A stretch of DNA of 5,009 bases from PXAP01 sp046483315 (lineage in GTDB: Bacteria > Bacteroidota > Bacteroidia > Bacteroidales > PUMT01): the NCBI GenBank assembly GCA_046483315.1, contig JAWODJ010000019.1:1-5009 (forward strand), written 5' to 3'. The translations under genes and the position numbers were made by a program. The notes beneath the pieces are model-generated. The model had not been told where the DNA came from. It did no database searches and worked only from the letters and a program-made list of their open reading frames with translations. Below, in pieces: positions 1 to 5,009 of this stretch. How positions within the stretch are numbered: the first letter of the stretch is position 1; every line of letters starts with the position of its first letter.

Positions 1-1
1 T

Positions 2-136
2 TCAAAACATATTAAGGGAGGTGGTGGCGGCCAGCCTTTTATGGCCGTGGCAGGAGGCAGCAATCCGGACGGAATACCACAGGCTCTTAAAACAATAAGG
101 GATTCCGTTCAGGAATCATTATCTAAAGTTTCCTAG
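2..136 (+). CDS. alaS: Alanyl-tRNA synthetase, C-terminal end only (5' part outside window)
   Basis: AlaRS charges tRNA-Ala with alanine in the cytoplasm. Only the last 44 codons are visible, entering the window in frame 2. They contain the glycine-rich segment HIKGGGGGQPFMAVAGG followed by NPDGIPQAL, which matches the typical end of the C-Ala (DHHA1) domain of bacterial AlaRS, where GGGGGGxPxxAxAGG is followed by a short final helix. The stop TAG (134-136) and the last codons (Lys-Val-Ser) lie inside the left terminal repeat of the adjacent insertion sequence, so the original C-terminus has been replaced. The conserved part is complete, so the enzyme is probably still functional. No terminator is visible after the stop, so the transcript may run into the element antisense to the transposase. 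Identification is from motif reading; the catalytic domains are not in view. Confidence 0.9.
   Translation, partial: SKHIKGGGGGQPFMAVAGGSNPDGIPQALKTIRDSVQESLSKVS
119..122. repeat. Left copy of possible target-site duplication (TTAT)
   Basis: TTAT directly precedes the left terminal repeat, and TTAT directly follows the right one at 2094-2097. Four AT-rich bases can match by chance, so this is suggestive rather than conclusive. Confidence 0.55.
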
Positions 137-150
137 TTTCTAAGCTATTG
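123..150 (+). repeat. Left terminal inverted repeat of the insertion sequence
   Basis: Bases 123-138 are the exact reverse complement of 2078-2093. Bases 139-150 match the corresponding inner part of the right end at 8 of 12 positions. The repeat contains stop codons for all three inward frames: TAA at 124, TAG at 134 and TAA at 141. The TAG is the one that now ends alaS. Confidence 0.9.
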
Positions 151-235
151 TATATCAATTTATTGGCATTTTGTTCTTATTCTAATATTCCATCTTAACA
201 TCTATTATACAGCACATTACAACGTCATTGGTATG

Positions 236-1981
236 TCATACAGCCTGCTTTTTCTTAAATAGCGGTGAAAATAGCCTCATTACCTCCTCCGCCTTCTCAT
301 TATCCCTGATGATCTCTTCGAACAGTTCCATACAATCAACCTTAAGTATTTCACCGATACCGTTTACTATTTCCCAAAATATCTCCAGTAAAAACCGGGT
401 GATATTTTCTTCCTCTGCCTGCGAGCTCAATAGGTCAAAGATACTGCCAAGGCTGTTCCCGTAGTGCATCTGTTTATATAGCAGAAGCATCATATACTGC
501 ATCATGGCCAAGGTAGTGGTACCGATCTGGGAGTCGAAGTTATTACACTGGCATTTACCGAGCTGCAAGTGTTGTTTTCCGTCCTTGAAAAATACCTCAC
601 AACTCCATCTGATGTGATAAATCTCCATCAGCTTATTGAACCCTAACACCAGATCATTGGTTATAAAAGCCCTCCACTTACTCCCTGATCCCAGTTTTAC
701 AAAGAACAGATTTACCCTGCGGTTATCATACAAGACAGGAACCTTAATGTACCTGGCATTATACTTGCGATTTCGTTTTACCTGATCCCGGTACCGTTTT
801 CTTAATGCAGTTGCATTCATTTCTTTTCCACACAAACAATCCCGATATAAGCTCTTTCCCATCTTGACCATTGCAATAAGCTTAATGCCTTTCGTGCGGA
901 ACGACTCAATGCGGGTAAGGATCTCTTTAGAGAAGAACCAACTGTCGAACAGAACATAATCAAATTCAAAGCCTCTTTTAACTGCCCTTGACAACATATT
1001 GAGTACACTCTGGGTTTTGCTCATGTCTGCCTCCGATCTGCGCTGGTACCCGGGGCTGGTCTTATCCCTGTTTTTCCTATACTGCTTTCTCCGCTGAGAA
1101 GGGGTTAGTCCGTACAGTGGTGCTTTCTTCTCCTTTTTCCTGACTACCTCTTCTTTTTCTTCCAGAACAACCTGGGCCAACTTCATGCTCTTACGAAGGG
1201 CTGACTGCTTCTTTTTCGAACGGGATACCCGCTTCACCTGCTTCTCATATTCTAATTCGGCACCCTTCTTTGATGTTGCATTCATTTCATCTTTCATAGA
1301 GCTCAGCACGACCCTTTTCTCCAGGTGCTGCGCTCTGTGCTCCCGGTAAACAGCTTCAGCCTGTCTGGCCTTCCTGCGGACACGATTGCGCTTGTCGCGT
1401 GCCTTGTCAAGCTCACCACCCCGCTCGCGGTGAAGGGAAAAATCAACAGGAATAAAGTTGGAACCATCCCAATACCCACATACAAGTAGCTTGTATCCGA
1501 ATAAATATCGGCCGGTAACATGATCATGCATTTTACTTACCGCCTCTATTTTCTTCCCACTCTTCTCTATCGGACTGTCATCAAATATCAAAGCCCTGGT
1601 CTTATCGCTATGTGCAGCTATCCTGCCCGACAGACTTAAATATCGTTTAGCAAACAGATACAGCAATGAACGCCAGTTGATATGCTCATTTCCCAGCAAA
1701 TCATAATATGGGTTCTTACTCCCATCCCTTTCCAGTTGCCTCCCTTGCTGCCTGGAAAAATAACTATGGATGTTCCTGCTGCGGTAAAACAACATTATCA
1801 ATAAGGTACTCATAATCATCGTAACCTTTATGCCGCTTTGCTTGACAAATTCAAACCGTCCAAATATGCGCTGTATGTCAAAGAACCTTAACGTGTCTTC
1901 CAGGCAAAGACCTGTTTTATTGTCACTGTCTATAAATTTTTGAAATTCACCCAGATTATCTGTAACTTTATTGTGTTGCAT
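236..1981 (-). CDS. IS4-type DDE transposase (581 aa)
   Basis: This protein cuts and joins the element's ends. The hallmark is Y-(2)-R-(3)-E-(6)-K, seen exactly as Y455-HI-R458-WSC-E462-VFFKDG-K469; E462 is the catalytic glutamate. The likely first aspartate is D134 or D135 (LIFDDSPIEKSGKK) and the second is D346 (YVLFDSWFF). Residues 1-130 form the N-terminal region, with a hydrophobic helix near 52-66. Between the first and second aspartates, residues about 185-320 form a long, very Lys/Arg/Glu-rich segment that looks helical or coiled-coil and may bind DNA or the partner subunit. Residues 470-581 form a helical C-terminal region. The ATG at 1981-1979 follows a short A-rich leader without a Shine-Dalgarno site and fits the promoter upstream. 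The frame is intact. It runs in the same direction as the peptidase operon and opposite to alaS. Confidence 0.92.
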   Translation of the reverse strand: MQHNKVTDNLGEFQKFIDSDNKTGLCLEDTLRFFDIQRIFGRFEFVKQSGIKVTMIMSTLLIMLFYRSRNIHSYFSRQQGRQLERDGSKNPYYDLLGNEHINWRSLLYLFAKRYLSLSGRIAAHSDKTRALIFDDSPIEKSGKKIEAVSKMHDHVTGRYLFGYKLLVCGYWDGSNFIPVDFSLHRERGGELDKARDKRNRVRRKARQAEAVYREHRAQHLEKRVVLSSMKDEMNATSKKGAELEYEKQVKRVSRSKKKQSALRKSMKLAQVVLEEKEEVVRKKEKKAPLYGLTPSQRRKQYRKNRDKTSPGYQRRSEADMSKTQSVLNMLSRAVKRGFEFDYVLFDSWFFSKEILTRIESFRTKGIKLIAMVKMGKSLYRDCLCGKEMNATALRKRYRDQVKRNRKYNARYIKVPVLYDNRRVNLFFVKLGSGSKWRAFITNDLVLGFNKLMEIYHIRWSCEVFFKDGKQHLQLGKCQCNNFDSQIGTTTLAMMQYMMLLLYKQMHYGNSLGSIFDLLSSQAEEENITRFLLEIFWEIVNGIGEILKVDCMELFEEIIRDNEKAEEVMRLFSPLFKKKQAV

Positions 1982-2005
1982 GTCGTTATTTGTTTGTAAC
2001 TAATT

Positions 2006-2036
2006 CAAATATAGCCTTTTAGGCTAAGACATGCAA
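2006..2036 (-). promoter_or_regulatory. Bacteroidota-type promoter of the transposase gene
   Basis: Read on the minus strand, a -33 TTG (2036-2034) is followed after 20 bases by TATATTTG (2013-2006), a full match to the Bacteroidota -7 consensus TAnnTTTG. The spacing fits the usual 19-21 bases. A-rich DNA lies just upstream (minus strand, about 2052-2038). Predicted initiation near 2000 leaves a leader of about 20 bases before the ATG. Confidence 0.75.
2012..2026 (-). repeat. Small hairpin within the transposase promoter spacer
   Basis: TAGCCT-TTT-AGGCTA is a perfect 6-bp inverted repeat with a 3-base loop. It lies between the -33 and -7 boxes, touching the -7 box. In read-through RNA it would fold inside the larger 10-bp stem; as DNA it could be a small operator. 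It is not followed by a T-run in the right place to act as a terminator. Confidence 0.5.
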
Positions 2037-2065
2037 CTTTTTTTGTTTTTTATTTACTTCATTAT

Positions 2066-2093
2066 CAATAATTTATCAACTAGGAAACTTTAG
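2066..2093 (-). repeat. Right terminal inverted repeat of the insertion sequence
   Basis: This is the reverse-complement partner of 123-150, with the outer 16 bases perfect. Read inward from the right end, stops occur in all three frames within about 20 bases: TAA, TAG and TGA. The TAA at 2092-2090 now ends the peptidase gene. Confidence 0.9.
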
Positions 2094-3982
2094 TTATTTA
2101 TCCTGTTAATCTCAGGCATTTTATGTACGGGATCGATCTTTATTTCTGTATAATCACCCCCGGGCAGCTCAATCCATTTCTGCCCTTCAAAGCCATCCAC
2201 CCATTTTTCAAAGAAGATTGAATCTCCCTTCATTCCGGCAATGATCAACGGCGAAACCAGTTCACCCTTGTTTTTGACCAGCAGCTTCCTGTTCTCCACG
2301 CGGACCATTTTATAGTCCAAACGAGCCGTCGTTCCGATCAAATCATCAAAAAACCATGTTAAATCTTTGCCTGTAAAGGTTTCAAACCCGGCACGCAAAT
2401 CATCCGGTCCGGGATGCCTGAAAATCCAGTTACGGTAATATTCGCGCATGGCAGCATCAAAAAGCGAATCCCCGAGGTAAGCACGCAGATAGTTAAAGGC
2501 AATAGCGGCCTTATTATAAAGCATAATACCATAATTTATATCGCTGTATTCTGTTGCCGGAAGGTTAAGCGGCTGCTCGAGGTTACTGCGGGCCTGTACA
2601 AGCCATTCAAGTTCCTGCATCCGCTCCAGGGGCAAGTGGTCAATATTTAAAAAGCGGGCCAGTTGCCAGTCTTTAAAATACACCTGCCACAGCTTTTTCA
2701 GGGGGTACTTTTCATTCATATACCGCGCTGTATAAGCGCTCGTTATACCCTCGTCCATAAACGGATACTTACGCTCATTTGATGCCAGTGCCCCGTAAAA
2801 CCAGTTATGGAAAATTTCGTGGGACAACACTTCGTCAAGCGAGTAAGCATCTTCAGCAATACCAATTACCGTTATTCCCGGGTATTCCATTCCGTAACCA
2901 GCACTCAGGGCACTCTGAACTGCCGTGAAACTCTCATAGGGGTAATCACCTGTTTTTTTTGAAGCCCATAAAATTGCATCATTCACATAATCCAGGGCAT
3001 CCTTCCAGAGATTTGACTGCCTGTTGGTAAACATCACCCGGGTAGTTACCTCCCTGCCGGAGCCGGGAAGTATTATTTTTCCTGTCATTACATTAAACCG
3101 TTTATCAGCAAACCAGGCAAAATCATGCACATCACGCGCAATATAGTTAAGTGTTTTTACCTGTTTTGATGACGCCGGGAAGGGTACTGTTTTAAGGTAC
3201 GAAGAATCCATCCATGAGGTATCGGCAGCAAGTTTTTCAAGCATTTCAATCTCCTCCGGGTTTTGCAGGTTCCCGCTTGCGCCTACAATATAATTATCGG
3301 GCAATGTAATACTAACATCAAAAGATCCGAATTCAGAATAAAATTCACCCTGGTCAAGATAAGACATCGGGTGCCATCCGTCCTGGTCATAAACTGCCGG
3401 TTTGGGATACCACTGTGAGATCTGGTATGATTCCCCTATATGGCCTAATCTGGATGTTACGCCTTTGGGGATTTTAACACGGAAGGGTGTGGTAATATGT
3501 ATGGTATCGCCTGGTGTCAAAGGTTCATTCAGGTCAACCCGGCAAATATCGGTCTGGCCGGGAATTAAGTTCCATTGAACCTGCCTGCCGTTAATTTTAA
3601 AATCAAGTGAATCGATAAACCCTCTCAATTCCGGATCATCGAATAACTCTGATTTACCGTTCACACGGAATACCTGTCTGGCCAGCTGGGTGTTATTATC
3701 AGAGTAGGCATTCGGCCACAGGTGAAAATAGATAAAATGAAGCGTATCAGGAGAATGGTTGATATACTCCATATTTTCGAATGCATGTAGTTCATGGAGC
3801 GTATCGTTAAGTGAAACATTTATTTTATAATTTACCTGCTGTTGAAAATAATTCTGGGATAAAGCTTCCGCGAACGATACGGTAAACATTATACAAATGA
3901 ATAATAAGCCCCGGGCATCGCTGATGCCCGGAGGTATTTTCAGTTTACATTTTAATAAATGGATTACTGCCATGTATTTCAT
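2090..3982 (-). CDS. Exported M1-like zinc metallopeptidase (630 aa)
   Basis: This is probably a periplasmic or envelope-associated peptidase that trims peptides from the N-terminus. The zinc site is HEIFH (H388, E389, H392), followed after exactly 18 residues by E411, the M1/gluzincin pattern HEXXH-X18-E. The upstream substrate-binding loop reads GYGMEYPG (about 362-369) where classic M1 enzymes have GAMEN or GGMEN, so the final Asn is replaced by Tyr. Y484 or Y489 may be the transition-state tyrosine. Residues 45-240 look like the N-terminal beta domain, about 280-550 the catalytic and helical part, and 556-625 a small beta-rich tail. A hydrophobic stretch at 26-37 ending near AEALS suggests a Sec signal, preceded by an unusually long n-region. 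I chose ATG 3982; Met4 is possible, and no later start keeps the signal. The stop lies in the insertion sequence's right repeat. The exact substrate is unknown. Confidence 0.88.
   Translation of the reverse strand: MKYMAVIHLLKCKLKIPPGISDARGLLFICIMFTVSFAEALSQNYFQQQVNYKINVSLNDTLHELHAFENMEYINHSPDTLHFIYFHLWPNAYSDNNTQLARQVFRVNGKSELFDDPELRGFIDSLDFKINGRQVQWNLIPGQTDICRVDLNEPLTPGDTIHITTPFRVKIPKGVTSRLGHIGESYQISQWYPKPAVYDQDGWHPMSYLDQGEFYSEFGSFDVSITLPDNYIVGASGNLQNPEEIEMLEKLAADTSWMDSSYLKTVPFPASSKQVKTLNYIARDVHDFAWFADKRFNVMTGKIILPGSGREVTTRVMFTNRQSNLWKDALDYVNDAILWASKKTGDYPYESFTAVQSALSAGYGMEYPGITVIGIAEDAYSLDEVLSHEIFHNWFYGALASNERKYPFMDEGITSAYTARYMNEKYPLKKLWQVYFKDWQLARFLNIDHLPLERMQELEWLVQARSNLEQPLNLPATEYSDINYGIMLYNKAAIAFNYLRAYLGDSLFDAAMREYYRNWIFRHPGPDDLRAGFETFTGKDLTWFFDDLIGTTARLDYKMVRVENRKLLVKNKGELVSPLIIAGMKGDSIFFEKWVDGFEGQKWIELPGGDYTEIKIDPVHKMPEINRINN
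2094..2097. repeat. Right copy of possible target-site duplication (TTAT)
   Basis: TTAT directly abuts the right terminal repeat and matches 119-122. The locus is AT-rich, so coincidence is possible. Confidence 0.55.
3911..3931 (-). repeat. GC-rich perfect hairpin inside the peptidase signal region
   Basis: CCGGGCATC-GCT-GATGCCCGG is a perfect 9-bp stem with a 3-base loop. It covers exactly seven codons (residues 18-24, PGISDAR), about 50 bases into the peptidase gene, just before the hydrophobic signal core. It could slow early translation or be a small inserted palindrome. It lacks a following U-run on the coding strand, so it is not an obvious terminator. Confidence 0.7.
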
Positions 3983-4040
3983 TCGACAGGATATGGCATC
4001 TACATTGAAACAGTGTCACACAAATTTTAAACTTCCTTGA

Positions 4041-4394
4041 TTAAGTCAATAATATTACCAAAATAATTATCAATAGTAGCGTACCGCCACCGATGTAAAT
4101 AGCTCCACCAGCTTTCTTTACATCTTTTTTCATGTCCTTCAGCTCCTTTTTCAGATCACTCTTCTCGTCAGCTGTCAGGTCGCTTTTGTCCATTTTCCGG
4201 ATTTCTTCAACACGTTCTGTTATCCGGTCAATTTCCTTATCAGACAGGGTGATTTCCGTTTCTTCGGAGACTGCCTTTTCTTCGGATACGCCAGTTATTT
4301 CCGGGTCTGAGTCTCTATCCGGGTTTTCTGCAAATACCATAGATGCACTCAAAGTGAAGAGTGTTACAAATACAAGAAAAATAATTTTTTTCAT
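4041..4394 (-). CDS. Small secreted or membrane-anchored protein of unknown function (117 aa)
   Basis: I do not recognise a named function. Residues 1-22 form a clear Sec signal peptide (MKKIIFLVF..., cleavage likely after VFA). Residues 23-45 are acidic and probably disordered. Residues 46-95 are highly charged and helical, with a pattern like RVEEIRKMDKSDLTADEKS and then Lys/Glu/Asp repeats. After a GG-rich turn (GGAIYIGGG, 96-104) comes a very hydrophobic C-terminal segment (TLLLIIILVILL, 105-116) ending the protein. The mature protein would expose a charged helix from a C-terminal membrane anchor. I recall similar short proteins with a charged helix and a Gly-rich final membrane segment as common unnamed Bacteroidota proteins, unverified here. 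It starts at ATG 4394 after an AT-rich leader. The peptidase begins 58 bases downstream on the same strand, so co-transcription is plausible. Confidence 0.8.
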   Translation of the reverse strand: MKKIIFLVFVTLFTLSASMVFAENPDRDSDPEITGVSEEKAVSEETEITLSDKEIDRITERVEEIRKMDKSDLTADEKSDLKKELKDMKKDVKKAGGAIYIGGGTLLLIIILVILLT

Positions 4395-4422
4395 TTTGTT
4401 TAAATTTAAATATTAATACACT

Positions 4423-4430
4423 CAAAGATA
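4423..4430 (-). promoter_or_regulatory. Bacteroidota -7 element for the small-protein/peptidase unit
   Basis: On the minus strand TATCTTTG matches TAnnTTTG fully. Initiation about seven bases further would give an AU-rich leader of roughly 20-25 bases before ATG 4394. No good TTG lies at the expected -33 distance (the position reads AGG), so the promoter may need an activator. Confidence 0.55.
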
Positions 4431-4452
4431 CCGGACAAAATCTCCTTAGACC

Positions 4453-4483
4453 TTACATAATTTGTAATATAATTTACATCATT
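4453..4483 (-). promoter_or_regulatory. Direct repeat upstream of the small-protein promoter: possible activator site
   Basis: TTACATAATT (4453-4462) and TTACATCATT (4474-4483) agree at 9 of 10 positions and are 21 bases apart, two helical turns. A TGTAA at 4463-4467 lies between them in inverted orientation. They sit immediately upstream of where the missing -33 box should be. AT-rich DNA makes chance similarity possible. Apart from this repeat and the -7 element, I see nothing in the gap 4395-4598. Confidence 0.3.
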
Positions 4484-4598
4484 CACATATTCCGGGGTTT
4501 ACAATGATAAGTTACCGGCATGGGTCTGCTTCACCCAAAAGAGACTAGTCATCAGATTAATGGATTCAGCGTTTTTCAGAAATTGTCCTCCTGCCGTA

Positions 4599-4997
4599 TC
4601 ACTCATCCAGTCCGGGCCGGATAAAACTCCTGGTGGCAGGAAACCGTTTCTCGGTCTTTGATATCACCCTTGACAGTTTTATAAGAAAATTAAGGATGCA
4701 GTCTTCATGCTCCGGGTACTCCTTGATAATTACCGCCCAGGCTTCCATAATCCTTTCAATGGATAATACAGCTGTCTTAGCCAGACCATTGCTGTCTACC
4801 GGTCTGTGGTCTGCCAACACCCTGTCACCCGGCTCCCTGACAACATTTTCCAGTCCGGCCTCTGACTTCTTCCAGTCATCTGAAGACCTGACTGCATTTT
4901 CCAGTCCGGCCTCTGACTTCTTCCTGTCATCTGAAGACCTGACTGCAGCCTTATTGAAGTAGCTAAGGAAAAAGCCAACGAAACTGGTCGAACAGTA
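4599..4997 (-). CDS. Hypothetical repeat-containing protein; start unresolved, possibly frameshifted
   Basis: The function is not recognised. This minus-strand frame is open for 132 codons from 4997 to the TGA at 4599. The C-terminal half (about residues 80-132) looks like real protein: a helix around SIERIMEAWAVIIKEYPEHED, then a Lys/Arg-rich stretch ending RSFIRPGLDE. The first part has a short hydrophobic run (FVGFFLSYF, 6-14) followed by two nearly identical 17-residue units (18-34 and 35-51, core VRSSDD-KKSEAGLEN) and a third diverged one (from about 52). No ATG, GTG or TTG occurs before the GTG at 4820 (residue 60), and a TAA closes the frame at 5000-4998. Either a shorter 73-residue protein starts at that GTG, or the true start is in the neighbouring frame (ATG 5005) and one base has been lost near the A5 run at 4969-4973. 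The neighbouring frame is open at the window edge, so the gene may be longer. Confidence 0.45.
   Translation of the reverse strand, partial: YCSTSFVGFFLSYFNKAAVRSSDDRKKSEAGLENAVRSSDDWKKSEAGLENVVREPGDRVLADHRPVDSNGLAKTAVLSIERIMEAWAVIIKEYPEHEDCILNFLIKLSRVISKTEKRFPATRSFIRPGLDE
4844..4945. repeat. Tandem 51-bp direct repeat, two copies plus a diverged third
   Basis: Copy one (4844-4894) and copy two (4895-4945) differ at a single base (A at 4874, T at 4925). The preceding 51 bases (4793-4843) align to the unit at roughly 29 of 51 positions, including CCTGTCA, CCTGAC and flanking bases, suggesting an older copy. The period is a multiple of three, so the reading frame is kept. In the minus-strand frame the one difference changes Arg to Trp. 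Confidence 0.9.
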
Positions 4998-5009
4998 TTA
5001 CCCATCTCA

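Larger units (their letters stand above)
1975..2037 (-). promoter_or_regulatory. Inverted repeat enclosing the transposase start: candidate read-through guard
   Basis: GTTGCATGTC at 1975-1984 is the exact reverse complement of GACATGCAAC at 2028-2037. On the minus strand the downstream arm contains the transposase ATG (1981-1979); the upstream arm contains the -33 TTG. The predicted transcription start near 2000 lies between them, so native mRNA would lack the upstream arm and leave the AUG free. RNA entering from the peptidase operon would contain both arms and could pair over the AUG. IS10 and IS50 are known to silence read-through transcripts in this general way. The sequence match is observed; the function is inferred. 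Alternatively the two arms are operator half-sites for a repressor. Confidence 0.6.
123..2093 (-). mobile_element. Complete IS4-type insertion sequence, 1,971 bp
   Basis: The element has matching ends in inverted orientation and one intact transposase gene filling most of its length. The outermost 16 bases at the left (123-138, CTAAAGTTTCCTAGTT) are the exact reverse complement of 2078-2093. With mismatches the similarity extends to 28 bp (24 of 28 identical). The flanking tetranucleotide TTAT occurs on both sides (119-122 and 2094-2097), consistent with a 4-bp target duplication. It lies between convergent alaS and peptidase genes and changes the 3' end of each. The transposase carries the YREK signature of IS4-superfamily elements. 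I cannot assign the subgroup: a short 4-bp duplication is unlike classic IS4 itself, which duplicates about 10-13 bp. There are no passenger genes. Intact frame and well-matched ends suggest a fairly recent, possibly active copy. Confidence 0.88.

Noticed and set aside
137..235. Terminator after alaS or after the transposase
   Set aside because: I found no stable stem followed by a T-run on either strand in this AT-rich stretch.
228..464. Open frame on the plus strand over the transposase 3' end
   Set aside because: It is antisense to the clearly coding transposase C-terminus, and its Ser-rich low-complexity product is typical of a shadow frame.
4021..4049. Separate promoter for the peptidase in the gap after the small gene
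   Set aside because: On the minus strand AAAATTTG mismatches the -7 consensus at its first base, and the TTG is 18 bases away, outside the usual 19-21.
4132..4416. Plus-strand open frame over the small-protein gene
   Set aside because: It is Ser/Phe-rich and antisense to a gene with clear signal peptide and membrane segment.
4611..4621. Palindrome TCCGGGCCGGA as a hairpin or terminator
   Set aside because: The loop would be one base, and it lies within the C-terminal codons of the hypothetical frame with no T-run after it.
4873..4894. Inverted repeat CAGTCA/TGACTG as a regulatory site
   Set aside because: It lies within one copy of the tandem repeat and is broken in the other copy by the single base difference, so it is probably incidental.
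4844..4945. Repeats resembling a CRISPR array
   Set aside because: There are only two adjacent copies with no unique spacers; the unit is a 51-bp in-frame tandem duplication.
4633..4962. Plus-strand 109-codon frame over the repeat region
   Set aside because: Its Ser-rich composition looks like the complement of an acidic and Lys-rich minus-strand frame. It remains a weak alternative because the minus-strand gene has no clear start.

Overview
The window looks like a piece of a Bacteroidota chromosome of moderate GC. Three things point there: the AlaRS tail, promoters with the Bacteroidota -7 element TAnnTTTG (paired in one case with a -33 TTG), and AT-rich leaders without Shine-Dalgarno sites. 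Family names come from reading motifs in the translations; no database was searched.

Layout, left to right. Bases 2-136 (+) are the last 44 codons of alanyl-tRNA synthetase (alaS). Bases 123-2093 are a complete 1,971-bp insertion sequence. It has 28-bp imperfect terminal inverted repeats whose outer 16 bp are perfect, a possible 4-bp target duplication (TTAT), and one 581-residue DDE transposase of the IS4 type on the minus strand. Bases 2090-3982 (-) encode an exported M1-like zinc metallopeptidase. Bases 4041-4394 (-) encode a 117-residue secreted or membrane-anchored protein of unknown function, probably the first gene of a two-gene unit with the peptidase. Bases 4599 to about 4997 (-) hold an open frame with a tandem 51-bp (17-residue) repeat and no normal start; it may be frameshifted.

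The element sits at the junction of two convergent genes. alaS now ends on a TAG inside the left terminal repeat, and the peptidase ends on a TAA inside the right one, so the element supplies both stop codons. Each end closes all three inward reading frames within about 21 bp.

The most interesting signal is at the transposase start. A perfect 10-bp inverted repeat (1975-1984 and 2028-2037) has one arm covering the ATG and the other covering the -33 box. RNA started at the element's own promoter would lack the upstream arm. RNA reading in from the peptidase operon would carry both arms and could fold the start codon into a stem. This resembles the read-through protection known from IS10 and IS50, and it fits an element lying directly downstream of a same-strand operon. 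I see no new defence system, CRISPR array or RNA gene.
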